Below, one piece after another: positions 1 to 6,333 of a DNA stretch of 6,805 bases (the first letter of the stretch is position 1; the number at the start of each line of letters is the position of its first letter). Origin of the DNA: Candidatus Zipacnadia bacterium (GTDB lineage Bacteria; Armatimonadota; Zipacnadia; Zipacnadales; Zipacnadaceae); contig JALGTI010000167.1 in NCBI GenBank assembly GCA_029821455.1, forward strand, positions 1 to 6,805, written 5' to 3'. The notes below the pieces were generated by a model. The model was not told the origin of the DNA. It was given only the letters and a program-made list of their open reading frames with translations, and searched no databases. The position numbers were made by a program, and so were the translations under genes.

Positions 1-1393
1 CGCGCAGGCGCGCAAGCCGCTCGGCCACAGAGGGGACCATCAGGGGCATAATGAAGACCCAGATGCGGCCCACCTCACCGCGTGTTGTACCCAAGAGTAA
101 CAAAACCACCAGCAACGCGGCCACCGACCAACCGACGGCTGCTCCGAGTCGAATGGGCTGCCCACCTCGACGGGAGACTACCAGAGACCATAGCCATAGA
201 AAGCTCAGAGCCGGTCCGGCGAACAGCAGAAAGTCGTACAGGTTACCCGGCAGCCATTCCAGATAGCTCCGCTGCCACGCTACCATCACTTCGCGATGGG
301 CCGCCAGCGAAGCCCACATCGCCAGCGGAAAACTGTAGCCGGACCACAGGTAGATCATCACATACAGGATAACAAACGCGACAGTCGCCGCGAAGAGCCC
401 CCCGGCTAGCCTCCGCATTCCTCCGGTCACGCGATCCTGCTGCCAGAGAACGCCAGCAAGCACTAACATCGGCACCGCCAACGCCGCCAGGCCATACGTC
501 CACAGCAACGCCCCGGCTCCGGCCACGCCGCACAGCGCATAACCCACCAGACTGCCCGACCTCAGCGCCAGTAGCCACAGGTAGACCAGCAGCGCCGCCA
601 GCAGCGCCGGCATTGCGTCAACGCTGGGGATGAAAACAAGCAACGAGGGGATGGCCAGCGACAGGGCGGCGGCAATCAGTCCCACCCGTCTGTCCGAGAT
701 GACCGCGCAGAGCCCGAAGACCGGCAGACAAACCAGTGCTGCTGGTAGGCTGATGAGCAGACCCATCGGCAGCGCCACCAAAGCATCCAACTGGGTCAAG
801 GGCGTGCTGGTCAGGCCGCCTAGCTGGGCACGAAGCTCAGCAGGCGTCAGGCCGACAGCCTGCGCCTGCTCCTCCACCCATGCCAGCAGGCCCGGCCTGG
901 ATAAGAACAGGTTGCGAAGAGCAGCGAAGTATAGTATCGGCCCCGGTGGGTGGGTTCGCACGCGATATGGTTGCGCCCGGTTCATAGCCCGGGCGTTGTG
1001 GGATGCGAACAACTCCCGGGCCGTTGTCATTCTCAGTGCCTGCCCGTAGTAGCCCATCGAGGTATCGCTAGCCACCACGGCGGGCGCGGTCAGCCAGAAG
1101 GCCGGATCATTGAACCCTACGACCGTCATGCTGATGGCCGCCAGCACGACCATCATTGTCAGCAGGGCAGCGCAGATCCGTCGCGAGGGCTGAGTGCCCG
1201 TGCGCAGGCGGTCGAGGGCAACCAAAGCAGCTAACAACAACGCTGCCAGAGCGGCTACTGCCGGGCGGCCAGGACGCAGAGCTTCCTCCCGCCACGGCCA
1301 CTGCCATTGACCCTCAATGCCCATCGGTAGCAGGCGGAGACACAACAGGGCCACCGCCACTGCGGTCAGGGACAATGCGCCCGCCAGCGCCAT
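1..1393 (-). CDS. Polytopic membrane protein, probable GT-C (PMT/ArnT-like) glycosyltransferase, C-terminus beyond window edge
   Basis: Translating the minus strand from the ATG at 1393 gives 464 codons without a stop, running off the left edge. The product is very hydrophobic, with membrane segments near residues 1-22, 44-60, 73-93, 205-231, 238-256, 259-277, 283-316, 331-350, 385-405 and 418-434. Between the third and fourth lies a long loop with S109-D110, a Tyr pair at 115-116 and THPPGP at 147-152. PSVD follows at 256-259, WLPGNLYDFLLF at 380-391 and TRGEVGRIW at 437-445. Such a loop with an acidic residue and HPPGP resembles GT-C transferases that use polyprenyl-phosphate sugars; D110 as the catalytic acid is inference. 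The start is uncertain: the ATG has only a weak AGAGA 12 nt upstream. In-frame TTG codons at 1438 and 1444 would add a basic N-terminus (QKTSRWPPQRW) and overlap the rluB stop. Family call moderate; substrate unknown. Confidence 0.72.
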   Translation of the reverse strand, partial: MALAGALSLTAVAVALLCLRLLPMGIEGQWQWPWREEALRPGRPAVAALAALLLAALVALDRLRTGTQPSRRICAALLTMMVVLAAISMTVVGFNDPAFWLTAPAVVASDTSMGYYGQALRMTTARELFASHNARAMNRAQPYRVRTHPPGPILYFAALRNLFLSRPGLLAWVEEQAQAVGLTPAELRAQLGGLTSTPLTQLDALVALPMGLLISLPAALVCLPVFGLCAVISDRRVGLIAAALSLAIPSLLVFIPSVDAMPALLAALLVYLWLLALRSGSLVGYALCGVAGAGALLWTYGLAALAVPMLVLAGVLWQQDRVTGGMRRLAGGLFAATVAFVILYVMIYLWSGYSFPLAMWASLAAHREVMVAWQRSYLEWLPGNLYDFLLFAGPALSFLWLWSLVVSRRGGQPIRLGAAVGWSVAALLVVLLLLGTTRGEVGRIWVFIMPLMVPSVAERLARLR

Positions 1394-1424
1394 CAGAAAA
1401 GACCATCTCTGGGGCGGCCACCGG

Positions 1425-2153
1425 CTAGTCTTCTGCAAAGGCAACTCGTTCGAGTTCATTTATCTCTAAAGGATTGAGGTGACGAAACTGACCCTCTGGT
1501 AGGTCGTCCAGTTCCAAGGACGCCATTGCTATGCGCACCAGCTTTACCACCGGATGTCCGACCGCCTCGCACATTCGCTTGACCTGCCGATTGCGCCCCT
1601 CGCTGAGCGTCAGTCTAATGGTGGCTTTTGTACGGCTGGCGTTGACTAGAACGGCCTGGGCCGGCGCTGTAGTTCCATCCTCAAGCTCCACCCCGCTGCG
1701 CAGGACCTGCAACTCAGCCTCATTGGGAACGCCTTCCACGGTCGCAAGATAGGTCTTGGGGACATGATAGCGGGGATGAATGAGCCGGTTAGCCAGCTCA
1801 CCGTCATCGCTCAGCAGCAGCAGGCCAGTGGTATCGGCATCGAGCCTGCCAACAGGATAGATGCGGCTACGCAACTCAGCCGGCACCAGGTCCATCACCG
1901 TGGGTCGCCCAAATTGATCCTGCCTGGTGGTGATATAGCCGGCGGGCTTGTGCAGCAGCAAGTAGTGATGCCCAGTGGGTAGCCTAATCGGCTGGCCGTC
2001 AACGCATATCACACTCTGGGCGGGGTCGGCCCTTGCACCCGGCTGGGTGACCACCTGCCCATCCACGGTCACGCGCCCCTGGTGGATAAGCTCCTCACTA
2101 GCCCGCCGGGAAGCTACCCCTGCGCGCGCCAGCAATTTTTGCAGCCGTTCCAT
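1425..2153 (-). CDS. rluB: 23S rRNA pseudouridine synthase, RsuA/RluB family
   Basis: A 242-residue protein of normal family length. Residues 1-47 form an S4 RNA-binding domain, opening with MERLQKLLARAGVASRR. The catalytic domain follows: LLLHKPAGYITT at 65-76, then GRLDADTTGLLLLSDDG at 102-118, where D105 is the expected catalytic aspartate that attacks the uridine ring. The late family motif EGRNRQVKRM at 185-194 and the KLVRI segment at 204-208 are intact. Members isomerise uridine in rRNA on the ribosome; RluB modifies the helix 80-93 area of 23S rRNA (U2605 in E. coli). Choosing RluB over RsuA or RluE/F rests on the neighbouring scpAB genes, which sit near rluB in Bacillus. The ATG at 2153 is supported by GGAGG 11 nt upstream and by the conserved S4 N-terminus, although it lies inside the preceding carboxypeptidase gene. 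Confidence 0.93.
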   Translation of the reverse strand: MERLQKLLARAGVASRRASEELIHQGRVTVDGQVVTQPGARADPAQSVICVDGQPIRLPTGHHYLLLHKPAGYITTRQDQFGRPTVMDLVPAELRSRIYPVGRLDADTTGLLLLSDDGELANRLIHPRYHVPKTYLATVEGVPNEAELQVLRSGVELEDGTTAPAQAVLVNASRTKATIRLTLSEGRNRQVKRMCEAVGHPVVKLVRIAMASLELDDLPEGQFRHLNPLEINELERVAFAED

Positions 2154-3336
2154 ACACTAACGCCCCTCCAGAAACGATCAGCAAGGCCAGACACCCCAAC
2201 AGTAGATTCGGGTTGGTACGGACGCGCCACCACAAGGTAGCCGGGACATTGTTTCCGGCAACCAAGGGCACAGCACGGGTCTCACCATTGGGCAGATGGA
2301 ACTTGACTATGGCCACCGTCTGTCCCTGCTTGACTGGTGCGCGGATGATGTCTTGTTCCAGCACCTCCTGGACAACCGCCCCGCCCTGTGGCAGCACCAC
2401 ACTGCTGCTCTCTGTCGCTATCGCGTCTACCTGGCTGTGAATTCCCCCCTCCACCTCCACCACCCGTCTCGTCAGCCCCGCCTTTGCTAGCTGTATTCGC
2501 TGAAAGTTGTCAAAGCCCCATTCCAGCAGGCTGTGGCTATCAGCGACGATCTCCTTGCTATCAAGCACAATGCAAATAAGCCGCCACCGGTCCCGCGTGG
2601 CCGAGGCTGCAATGCAGTTGCCAGCCTGCCGGGTGTAGCCGGTCTTGATGCCATCACATTCGTCCCACTCACCCAGCAGCCGATTGCGATTGCGCACTAC
2701 ACCACCGCCAGGTTTCCCAGGCCGCCGAAGGGTTATCTGCTGCGTTGCGGCGATTTTCCATAGCTCTTTGTACGCGCTGAACTGGCGGGCAATCAGCGCC
2801 ATATCACGGGCGGTTGTGTAATGCCGAGGGTCGTGCAGGCCATGAGGGTTAGTGAAGTGGCTGCTGCGTACGCCCATCCGCTGCGCTGTGGCGTTCATCC
2901 TCGTTGAGAAGACACGAAGGGAACCCGCGACGTGAATCGCCAGCGCTGCCGCCGCGTCATTGGCCGAGCCAATCAAAGCTCCCTGCAGCAGCTCCCGCAC
3001 CGTCAGCTTCTGGCCAGCCTTCAGGTTCATCGTCGTCTCACCAATGGCGGCAGCCTCAGGCGCGACTGTGACCATCTCATCCAGGTCAGCTTCGCTGACA
3101 ACTACAATGGCCATAAGTATCTTCGTGAGGCTGGCTGGATACATCTGCTCATCCGGGCGCAGCGAGCAAAGTACCGTCCCGGTTTCGGCATCCATCACCA
3201 CGGCCGCGTTGCCCAGGATAGCTGGTGCCGGGACGCTGCCCAGGTATTGGGTGGGCCGCTCAGCTAGCGCCGCTTCGTTGGTGGCCGGCGGCTGAGTCCA
3301 TGCCCACTGCCCACACACTGCCCAACCCAGTAGCAA
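2098..3336 (-). CDS. D-alanyl-D-alanine carboxypeptidase (PBP5/DacF-type, peptidase S11), membrane anchored
   Basis: A penicillin-binding protein of the S11 family that removes the terminal D-Ala from peptidoglycan pentapeptides outside the cytoplasmic membrane. From a TTG at 3336 it has 412 residues. All three active-site motifs are present: SLTK at 69-72 (nucleophile S69, general base K72), SAN at 124-126, and KTG at 231-233. Residues about 278-367 match the beta-rich PBP5 C-terminal domain, including RAPVKQGQT. A hydrophobic segment at about 372-394 should anchor it, followed by a short basic tail. The N-terminus is hydrophobic and signal-like, but from the TTG it has no basic residues; in-frame codons upstream encode HKVRR before the same hydrophobic stretch. 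No ATG, GTG or TTG lies between the TTG and the upstream in-frame TGA at 3382-3384, so the true start may be a CTG at 3357 or another non-standard codon. It lies between scpB and rluB; dacA, dacB or dacF cannot be told apart. Confidence 0.93.
   Translation of the reverse strand: MLLGWAVCGQWAWTQPPATNEAALAERPTQYLGSVPAPAILGNAAVVMDAETGTVLCSLRPDEQMYPASLTKILMAIVVVSEADLDEMVTVAPEAAAIGETTMNLKAGQKLTVRELLQGALIGSANDAAAALAIHVAGSLRVFSTRMNATAQRMGVRSSHFTNPHGLHDPRHYTTARDMALIARQFSAYKELWKIAATQQITLRRPGKPGGGVVRNRNRLLGEWDECDGIKTGYTRQAGNCIAASATRDRWRLICIVLDSKEIVADSHSLLEWGFDNFQRIQLAKAGLTRRVVEVEGGIHSQVDAIATESSSVVLPQGGAVVQEVLEQDIIRAPVKQGQTVAIVKFHLPNGETRAVPLVAGNNVPATLWWRVRTNPNLLLGCLALLIVSGGALVYGTAAKIAGARRGSFPAG
2165..2169 (-). 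promoter_or_regulatory. Shine-Dalgarno site of rluB inside the upstream gene
   Basis: The minus strand reads GGAGG here, within GGAGGGG, 11 nt before the ATG at 2153. The site lies within the coding sequence of the carboxypeptidase, near the end of its membrane anchor. It decides the rluB start and supports a real 56-nt gene overlap rather than a mis-called start. Confidence 0.7.
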
Positions 3337-3353
3337 TGTGCCTACGCAGACTG

Positions 3354-3971
3354 TCAGTCGGCGGACCTTGTGGATGATTCCTCACCTTCGGGGTTTGCGG
3401 TTTCGTCGGCCAGCGCACCAGTGGCGTTCAGTGTCGGCTGAACCGCAGGGCCGCCGGCGGCCTCGAACTGCTCAATCAGCGGCAAGTCGGACAGCTCATT
3501 CAGACCGAACAGGCTCAGGAATTGCTCGCTGGTCTCCAACAGGAAGGGCCGCCCCGGAGCGCTCTTACGGCCGGCGATGCGGATCAGGTTCTTCTCCAGG
3601 AGAGTGGTGATGACGCCGGCGGAGTTGACACCGCGTAGCTCATCCACTTCCGGCCGCGTGATAGGCTGGCGGTAGGCGATGATTGCCAGGGCCTCAAGAG
3701 CCTGCACAGAGAGGCTCTGAGGCTCAGGCTCCACGAGTGCCTCCACATAGTCAGCGTATTCTGAGCGGGTAGCCAGACCGTAGCCGCCGGCCAGCTTGAC
3801 CACTTGCAGGCCCCGCTCGGCAAGCGTTGCCTCCAACGCCTCGGCCAACTGCGCAACCTCCCCCTCTGGACAGCCCAAGATGGCCGCTATCCTGGCGGCC
3901 GGCAGTGGCTCGCCGGCAGCGAATAACAGCGCTTCCAGCGCTGCAACGAGGTGTCTTGCTTCAGGGTTCAT
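3354..3971 (-). CDS. scpB: Segregation and condensation protein B
   Basis: A 205-residue cytoplasmic protein, within the usual ScpB size range. ScpB dimers bind the ScpA kleisin and, with SMC, form the condensin complex that compacts and separates newly replicated chromosomes. The N-terminal winged helix covers about residues 5-75 (ALEALLFAAGEPL at 11-23). The second covers about 85-160 and holds the most diagnostic stretch: ALEALAIIAYRQPITRPEVD at 91-110, then ELRGVNSAGVI, GRKSAPGRP at 134-142 and FLSLFGLNELSDLP at 151-164. The tail from about 170 is Ala/Glu/Ser rich and probably disordered, as is common in the family. The ATG at 3971 lies 5 nt after the scpA stop, implying translational coupling. 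The TGA overlaps a possible CTG start of the next gene. Confidence 0.96.
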   Translation of the reverse strand: MNPEARHLVAALEALLFAAGEPLPAARIAAILGCPEGEVAQLAEALEATLAERGLQVVKLAGGYGLATRSEYADYVEALVEPEPQSLSVQALEALAIIAYRQPITRPEVDELRGVNSAGVITTLLEKNLIRIAGRKSAPGRPFLLETSEQFLSLFGLNELSDLPLIEQFEAAGGPAVQPTLNATGALADETANPEGEESSTRSAD

Positions 3972-3976
3972 ATGGT

Positions 3977-4768
3977 CTAATCCGCTTCCGTTCTGTCAGC
4001 TAGTCCAACAATGATGTTTCGCTCAGGGGCATCCAAACGCACCCGGATGCGCCGCTGACGGATCAACTCCAGCACCGCCAGGAATGTCACGATGATGTGC
4101 AGCCGGCTGGTGGGCAAGTCCACCAGGTCCCGGAAACTGACCGCTGTGGGATGCTGTGCAGTCAACTGAAACAGAATCTCTTCCACTCGCTGGCTGACCG
4201 TAACCTCGGCCCGCGCCAGGCGGGCGGGTCGCTCGGGCCGCGCCCGCTCCAGCATCTCCTTGACCGCGGCGACCATGTCGAAAATGGAGATATCCTCCAG
4301 CGCCACAAAGCCGCGCACCAGTTGGTCAGTGTCTCCTAAGGGCCGCAGGAAGATCTGCTCCCGCATCCGCCGCGACTCGTCGAGCACCCGCGCCGCCTCC
4401 TTATAGACCCGATATTCGGTCAGGCGGCGCTTCAGCTCTGCCTCCGTGTCGAACAGCTCCTCTTCTTCCTCGTCTTCGCCCTCAGCCTGCGTTGCGGGCA
4501 GCAGCGACCGCGACTTGATCAGGAGCAGCGTCGCCGCCATCACCACAAACTCACCGGCCGGTTCAATATTGATGACCTCCATAGCGTGCAGGTACTCCAG
4601 GAATTGATCCGTTATGGAGGCTATCTCGACCTCGTGGATTTCAACCTCCTGGCGGCGTACCAGGTGCAGCAGCAGGTCCAGCGGCCCCTGGAAAATGGTT
4701 ATCTTCACCGGGTAGCCACTGAACTGTTCGAGTTGTTCGGTACTGGTGATGGCTGGCATCCTACACAT
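3977..4768 (-). CDS. scpA: Segregation and condensation protein A (kleisin)
   Basis: A 263-residue kleisin subunit that bridges the SMC heads in the bacterial condensin complex. The N-terminal SMC-neck-binding region shows the family signature FQGPLDLLLHLVRRQEVEIH at 26-45, then ITDQFLEYL at 52-60 and GEFVVMAATLLLIKSRSLLP at 72-91. A strongly acidic linker lies at 95-106 (EAEGEDEEEEEL-like). The C-terminal winged helix occupies about 205-255, with VTFLAVLELIRQRRI at 227-241, which contacts the SMC cap. An in-frame TAA lies two codons upstream of the ATG at 4768, so only that ATG or the ATG three codons later (4759) can start the protein; neither has a strong ribosome site. It begins 17 nt after the CBM9-like gene and is followed by scpB. 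Confidence 0.96.
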   Translation of the reverse strand: MCRMPAITSTEQLEQFSGYPVKITIFQGPLDLLLHLVRRQEVEIHEVEIASITDQFLEYLHAMEVINIEPAGEFVVMAATLLLIKSRSLLPATQAEGEDEEEEELFDTEAELKRRLTEYRVYKEAARVLDESRRMREQIFLRPLGDTDQLVRGFVALEDISIFDMVAAVKEMLERARPERPARLARAEVTVSQRVEEILFQLTAQHPTAVSFRDLVDLPTSRLHIIVTFLAVLELIRQRRIRVRLDAPERNIIVGLADRTEAD

Positions 4769-4785
4769 CCGTTAGCACGCGTTGC

Positions 4786-6231
4786 CTACTCCACTCGCAG
4801 CCCTGTCTGGGCTTTGCCCACAATCCTCTTGTGTGAGCGCGCGGTCACAGTAATCGTATAGTCGCCGGGCTCCAGAGTGGGGGCCTCGATGTTCAGCGTC
4901 GAGTACGCGGCCCGCAGCTTGCCTATCTGCCCCTGCCACCTTGGCTTCTTGCGCTGCGGGGCAATACTCAGCGACCACTTCAGCGTCTGCAACCACTCCA
5001 CCTCAGCGTTCACCGACAACGGCACCTGAATGAACTCCTGGCCTCCCAATTTCACCAGTCCCGGCGCGCCCAGTTCCGCGAGCTCCGGCAGCTCGTACGG
5101 GATTGCTAGCCCCATCAACATCACAGGCCGCGACCCGGCAATGGTCTGCAGCACCCAGACACCCATTGAGTACTCCCATGGCATCCACCAGGTGGGCAGT
5201 CGCGCCCAGTCCCGTGGCCCTTTGACCTTGATAGCCACCCGCCCGGGCCCGCCCCCGTGCAGCGTCACCGGCACCAGCCGCGTACTGCTGCCGCCGCCCA
5301 GGGAAGTGCTGATAGTGTCGCCCGCGCCAGCCTTCTTGGGCTGGACTGATGTGGAGATCCAGACATTCCCCGCCGGGCTGTCAAATGTCAGCTCGACCCC
5401 GTTGTTACCCCAGATGGGCTTCGGGAAGCTAACGTCGGTGAGTACGAGCTTGCTGCGCCCGAACATCACCCATCCAAAGCCGCCCAGCGGCGTCCAGAAG
5501 CTGGTCTCCTCCGCCAGCCCGGCGTAGCGGTGTCGCACGAAGTTAATTCCCCACATCCCCCCAGCCCGCCCCCTAATTTCCTTGAACGCTATCTCTATCT
5601 CCGCGCTCCAGTAATCCCCGCCAATATCCACCGCCCCTGTCCATACAGGGTCCCAGAGCGCCGCATCCGGCTGCGCCTCCGGACCCTTACAGCGCCCATC
5701 CCACTGACCCCCACGGCAGTTGAGCCGCAACTCGAAGTAGCCCTTGGCCCCCAGCCTGTTAGCCGGCTCAAACTGAACAGCCACATAGTCATCGCCGCTC
5801 AGATCCGCATCCAGTTCGCTCCGCTCCCCGGCCAGCATATCCACCTGCGGCTCATCACAGCGGAACGCCACATAGATGTTGTCCTTGTCCCACGCCATCC
5901 ACGCCTGAGTCGGATGCCAGGGCTCCCCACCATCATACAGCACAAAGGCCGGCGCTTGCGCCTCGGCCTGCCACACCTTGTCATCAAGTCTGCCATCTAT
6001 GACCGGAGCCACCTCCGTCGGCGGGCAGTTGAAGAACGGTGGCGATGGTCCAGGCTCTGGCTCTGCCGCCTCCACATCATATAGCACATCAACCTGCAGC
6101 CCACTCTTGGGCTTTTCCGTGCGGGCCTCGACCCGACCGCTCTGCGGCGTAGTCGGCCAAGACGGCTGAGCACCGGCCACCCTACACACACTCACGGCAA
6201 CACCAATTGCCATTAGCGTCCACATCCTCAT
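4786..6231 (-). CDS. Exported protein with a CBM9-like carbohydrate-binding domain, function unknown
   Basis: The ATG at 6231 gives 481 residues and is preceded by AAGGAGGT with 7 nt spacing, so it is preferred over an in-frame ATG at 6282 that would add 17 highly charged residues before the signal peptide. Residues 1-21 form a signal peptide (hydrophobic core WTLMAIGVAVSV, likely cut after AGA at 19-21); no lipobox is seen. A Pro/Glu-rich linker follows. Residues about 66-265 look like the CBM9-like fold: PVIDGRLDDKVW at 76-87, AWDKDNIYVAFRCDEP at 113-128, GDDYVAVQFEP at 146-156, YFELRLNCRGGQWDG at 165-179, WSAEIEIAF at 208-216, WGINFVRHR at 227-235 and FWTPLGGFGWVMFGR near 245-259. The remaining 220 residues look beta-rich, with a Trp-rich stretch at 342-359, and match no family I know. 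No catalytic domain or anchor is visible. Sugar binding is inferred from family; the ligand is unknown. Confidence 0.85.
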   Translation of the reverse strand: MRMWTLMAIGVAVSVCRVAGAQPSWPTTPQSGRVEARTEKPKSGLQVDVLYDVEAAEPEPGPSPPFFNCPPTEVAPVIDGRLDDKVWQAEAQAPAFVLYDGGEPWHPTQAWMAWDKDNIYVAFRCDEPQVDMLAGERSELDADLSGDDYVAVQFEPANRLGAKGYFELRLNCRGGQWDGRCKGPEAQPDAALWDPVWTGAVDIGGDYWSAEIEIAFKEIRGRAGGMWGINFVRHRYAGLAEETSFWTPLGGFGWVMFGRSKLVLTDVSFPKPIWGNNGVELTFDSPAGNVWISTSVQPKKAGAGDTISTSLGGGSSTRLVPVTLHGGGPGRVAIKVKGPRDWARLPTWWMPWEYSMGVWVLQTIAGSRPVMLMGLAIPYELPELAELGAPGLVKLGGQEFIQVPLSVNAEVEWLQTLKWSLSIAPQRKKPRWQGQIGKLRAAYSTLNIEAPTLEPGDYTITVTARSHKRIVGKAQTGLRVE

Positions 6232-6238
6232 ACTCTCG

Positions 6239-6246
6239 ACCTCCTT
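6239..6246 (-). promoter_or_regulatory. Strong Shine-Dalgarno site of the CBM9-like gene
   Basis: The minus strand reads AAGGAGGT, nearly the full anti-SD complement, 7 nt before the ATG at 6231. It fixes that start and predicts efficient translation; it is the best ribosome site in the window. Confidence 0.88.
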
Positions 6247-6295
6247 GAGCACCCTTTCCTGAAGCCTTCTGCGTACCGCCAAGGCTGTCTCGTGT

Positions 6296-6323
6296 TTCCC
6301 TTCTATGCGCTTATTCCCTTCTA
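6296..6323 (-). repeat. Two direct copies of a 10-bp motif in the leader
   Basis: TAGAAGGGAA occurs at 6323-6314 and again at 6305-6296 on the minus strand, with starts 18 bp apart and 8 bp between copies. Two exact decamers in the only intergenic gap could be half-sites of a regulator, but the motif is purine-rich and could be chance or extra SD-like sequence. Confidence 0.55.
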
Positions 6324-6333
6324 CAGCTTTTCT

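Larger units (their letters stand above)
6232..6333 (-). other. Intergenic leader between the dehydrogenase and the CBM9-like gene
   Basis: This is the only sizeable non-coding gap (102 nt). It holds a 10-bp direct repeat, a weak 6-bp hairpin (6263-6268 with 6281-6286, 12-nt loop) and the ribosome site. No convincing -35/-10 pair and no hairpin followed by a T-run were seen, so whether a promoter starts here or the dehydrogenase transcript reads through is unresolved. Confidence 0.5.

Noticed and set aside
243..578. 111-codon minus-strand open frame
   Set aside because: It is out of frame within the continuous 464-codon glycosyltransferase frame and consists of Gly/Arg/Ala-rich shadow sequence.
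630..1049. 139-codon plus-strand open frame
   Set aside because: It is antisense to the membrane glycosyltransferase frame, and its composition (Ser/Arg/Ala) mirrors the complementary codons.
5030..5527. 165-codon plus-strand open frame
   Set aside because: It is antisense to the same gene, in a different frame from the neighbouring plus-strand frame, with no recognisable motif.
5530..6084. 184-codon plus-strand open frame opposite the CBM9-like gene
   Set aside because: It is antisense to a gene with clear domain motifs, signal peptide and ribosome site; the product is Pro/Arg/Leu-rich low-complexity sequence, as expected for a GC-rich shadow frame.
6232..6282. Upstream ATG at 6282 as start of the CBM9-like gene
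   Set aside because: It would place 17 charged residues before the signal peptide; the ATG at 6231 has AAGGAGGT at 7 nt and gives a normal signal peptide.
6263..6286. Hairpin in the leader as an intrinsic terminator of the dehydrogenase gene
   Set aside because: The stem is only 6 bp with a 12-nt loop and is not followed by a T-run on the transcript strand.
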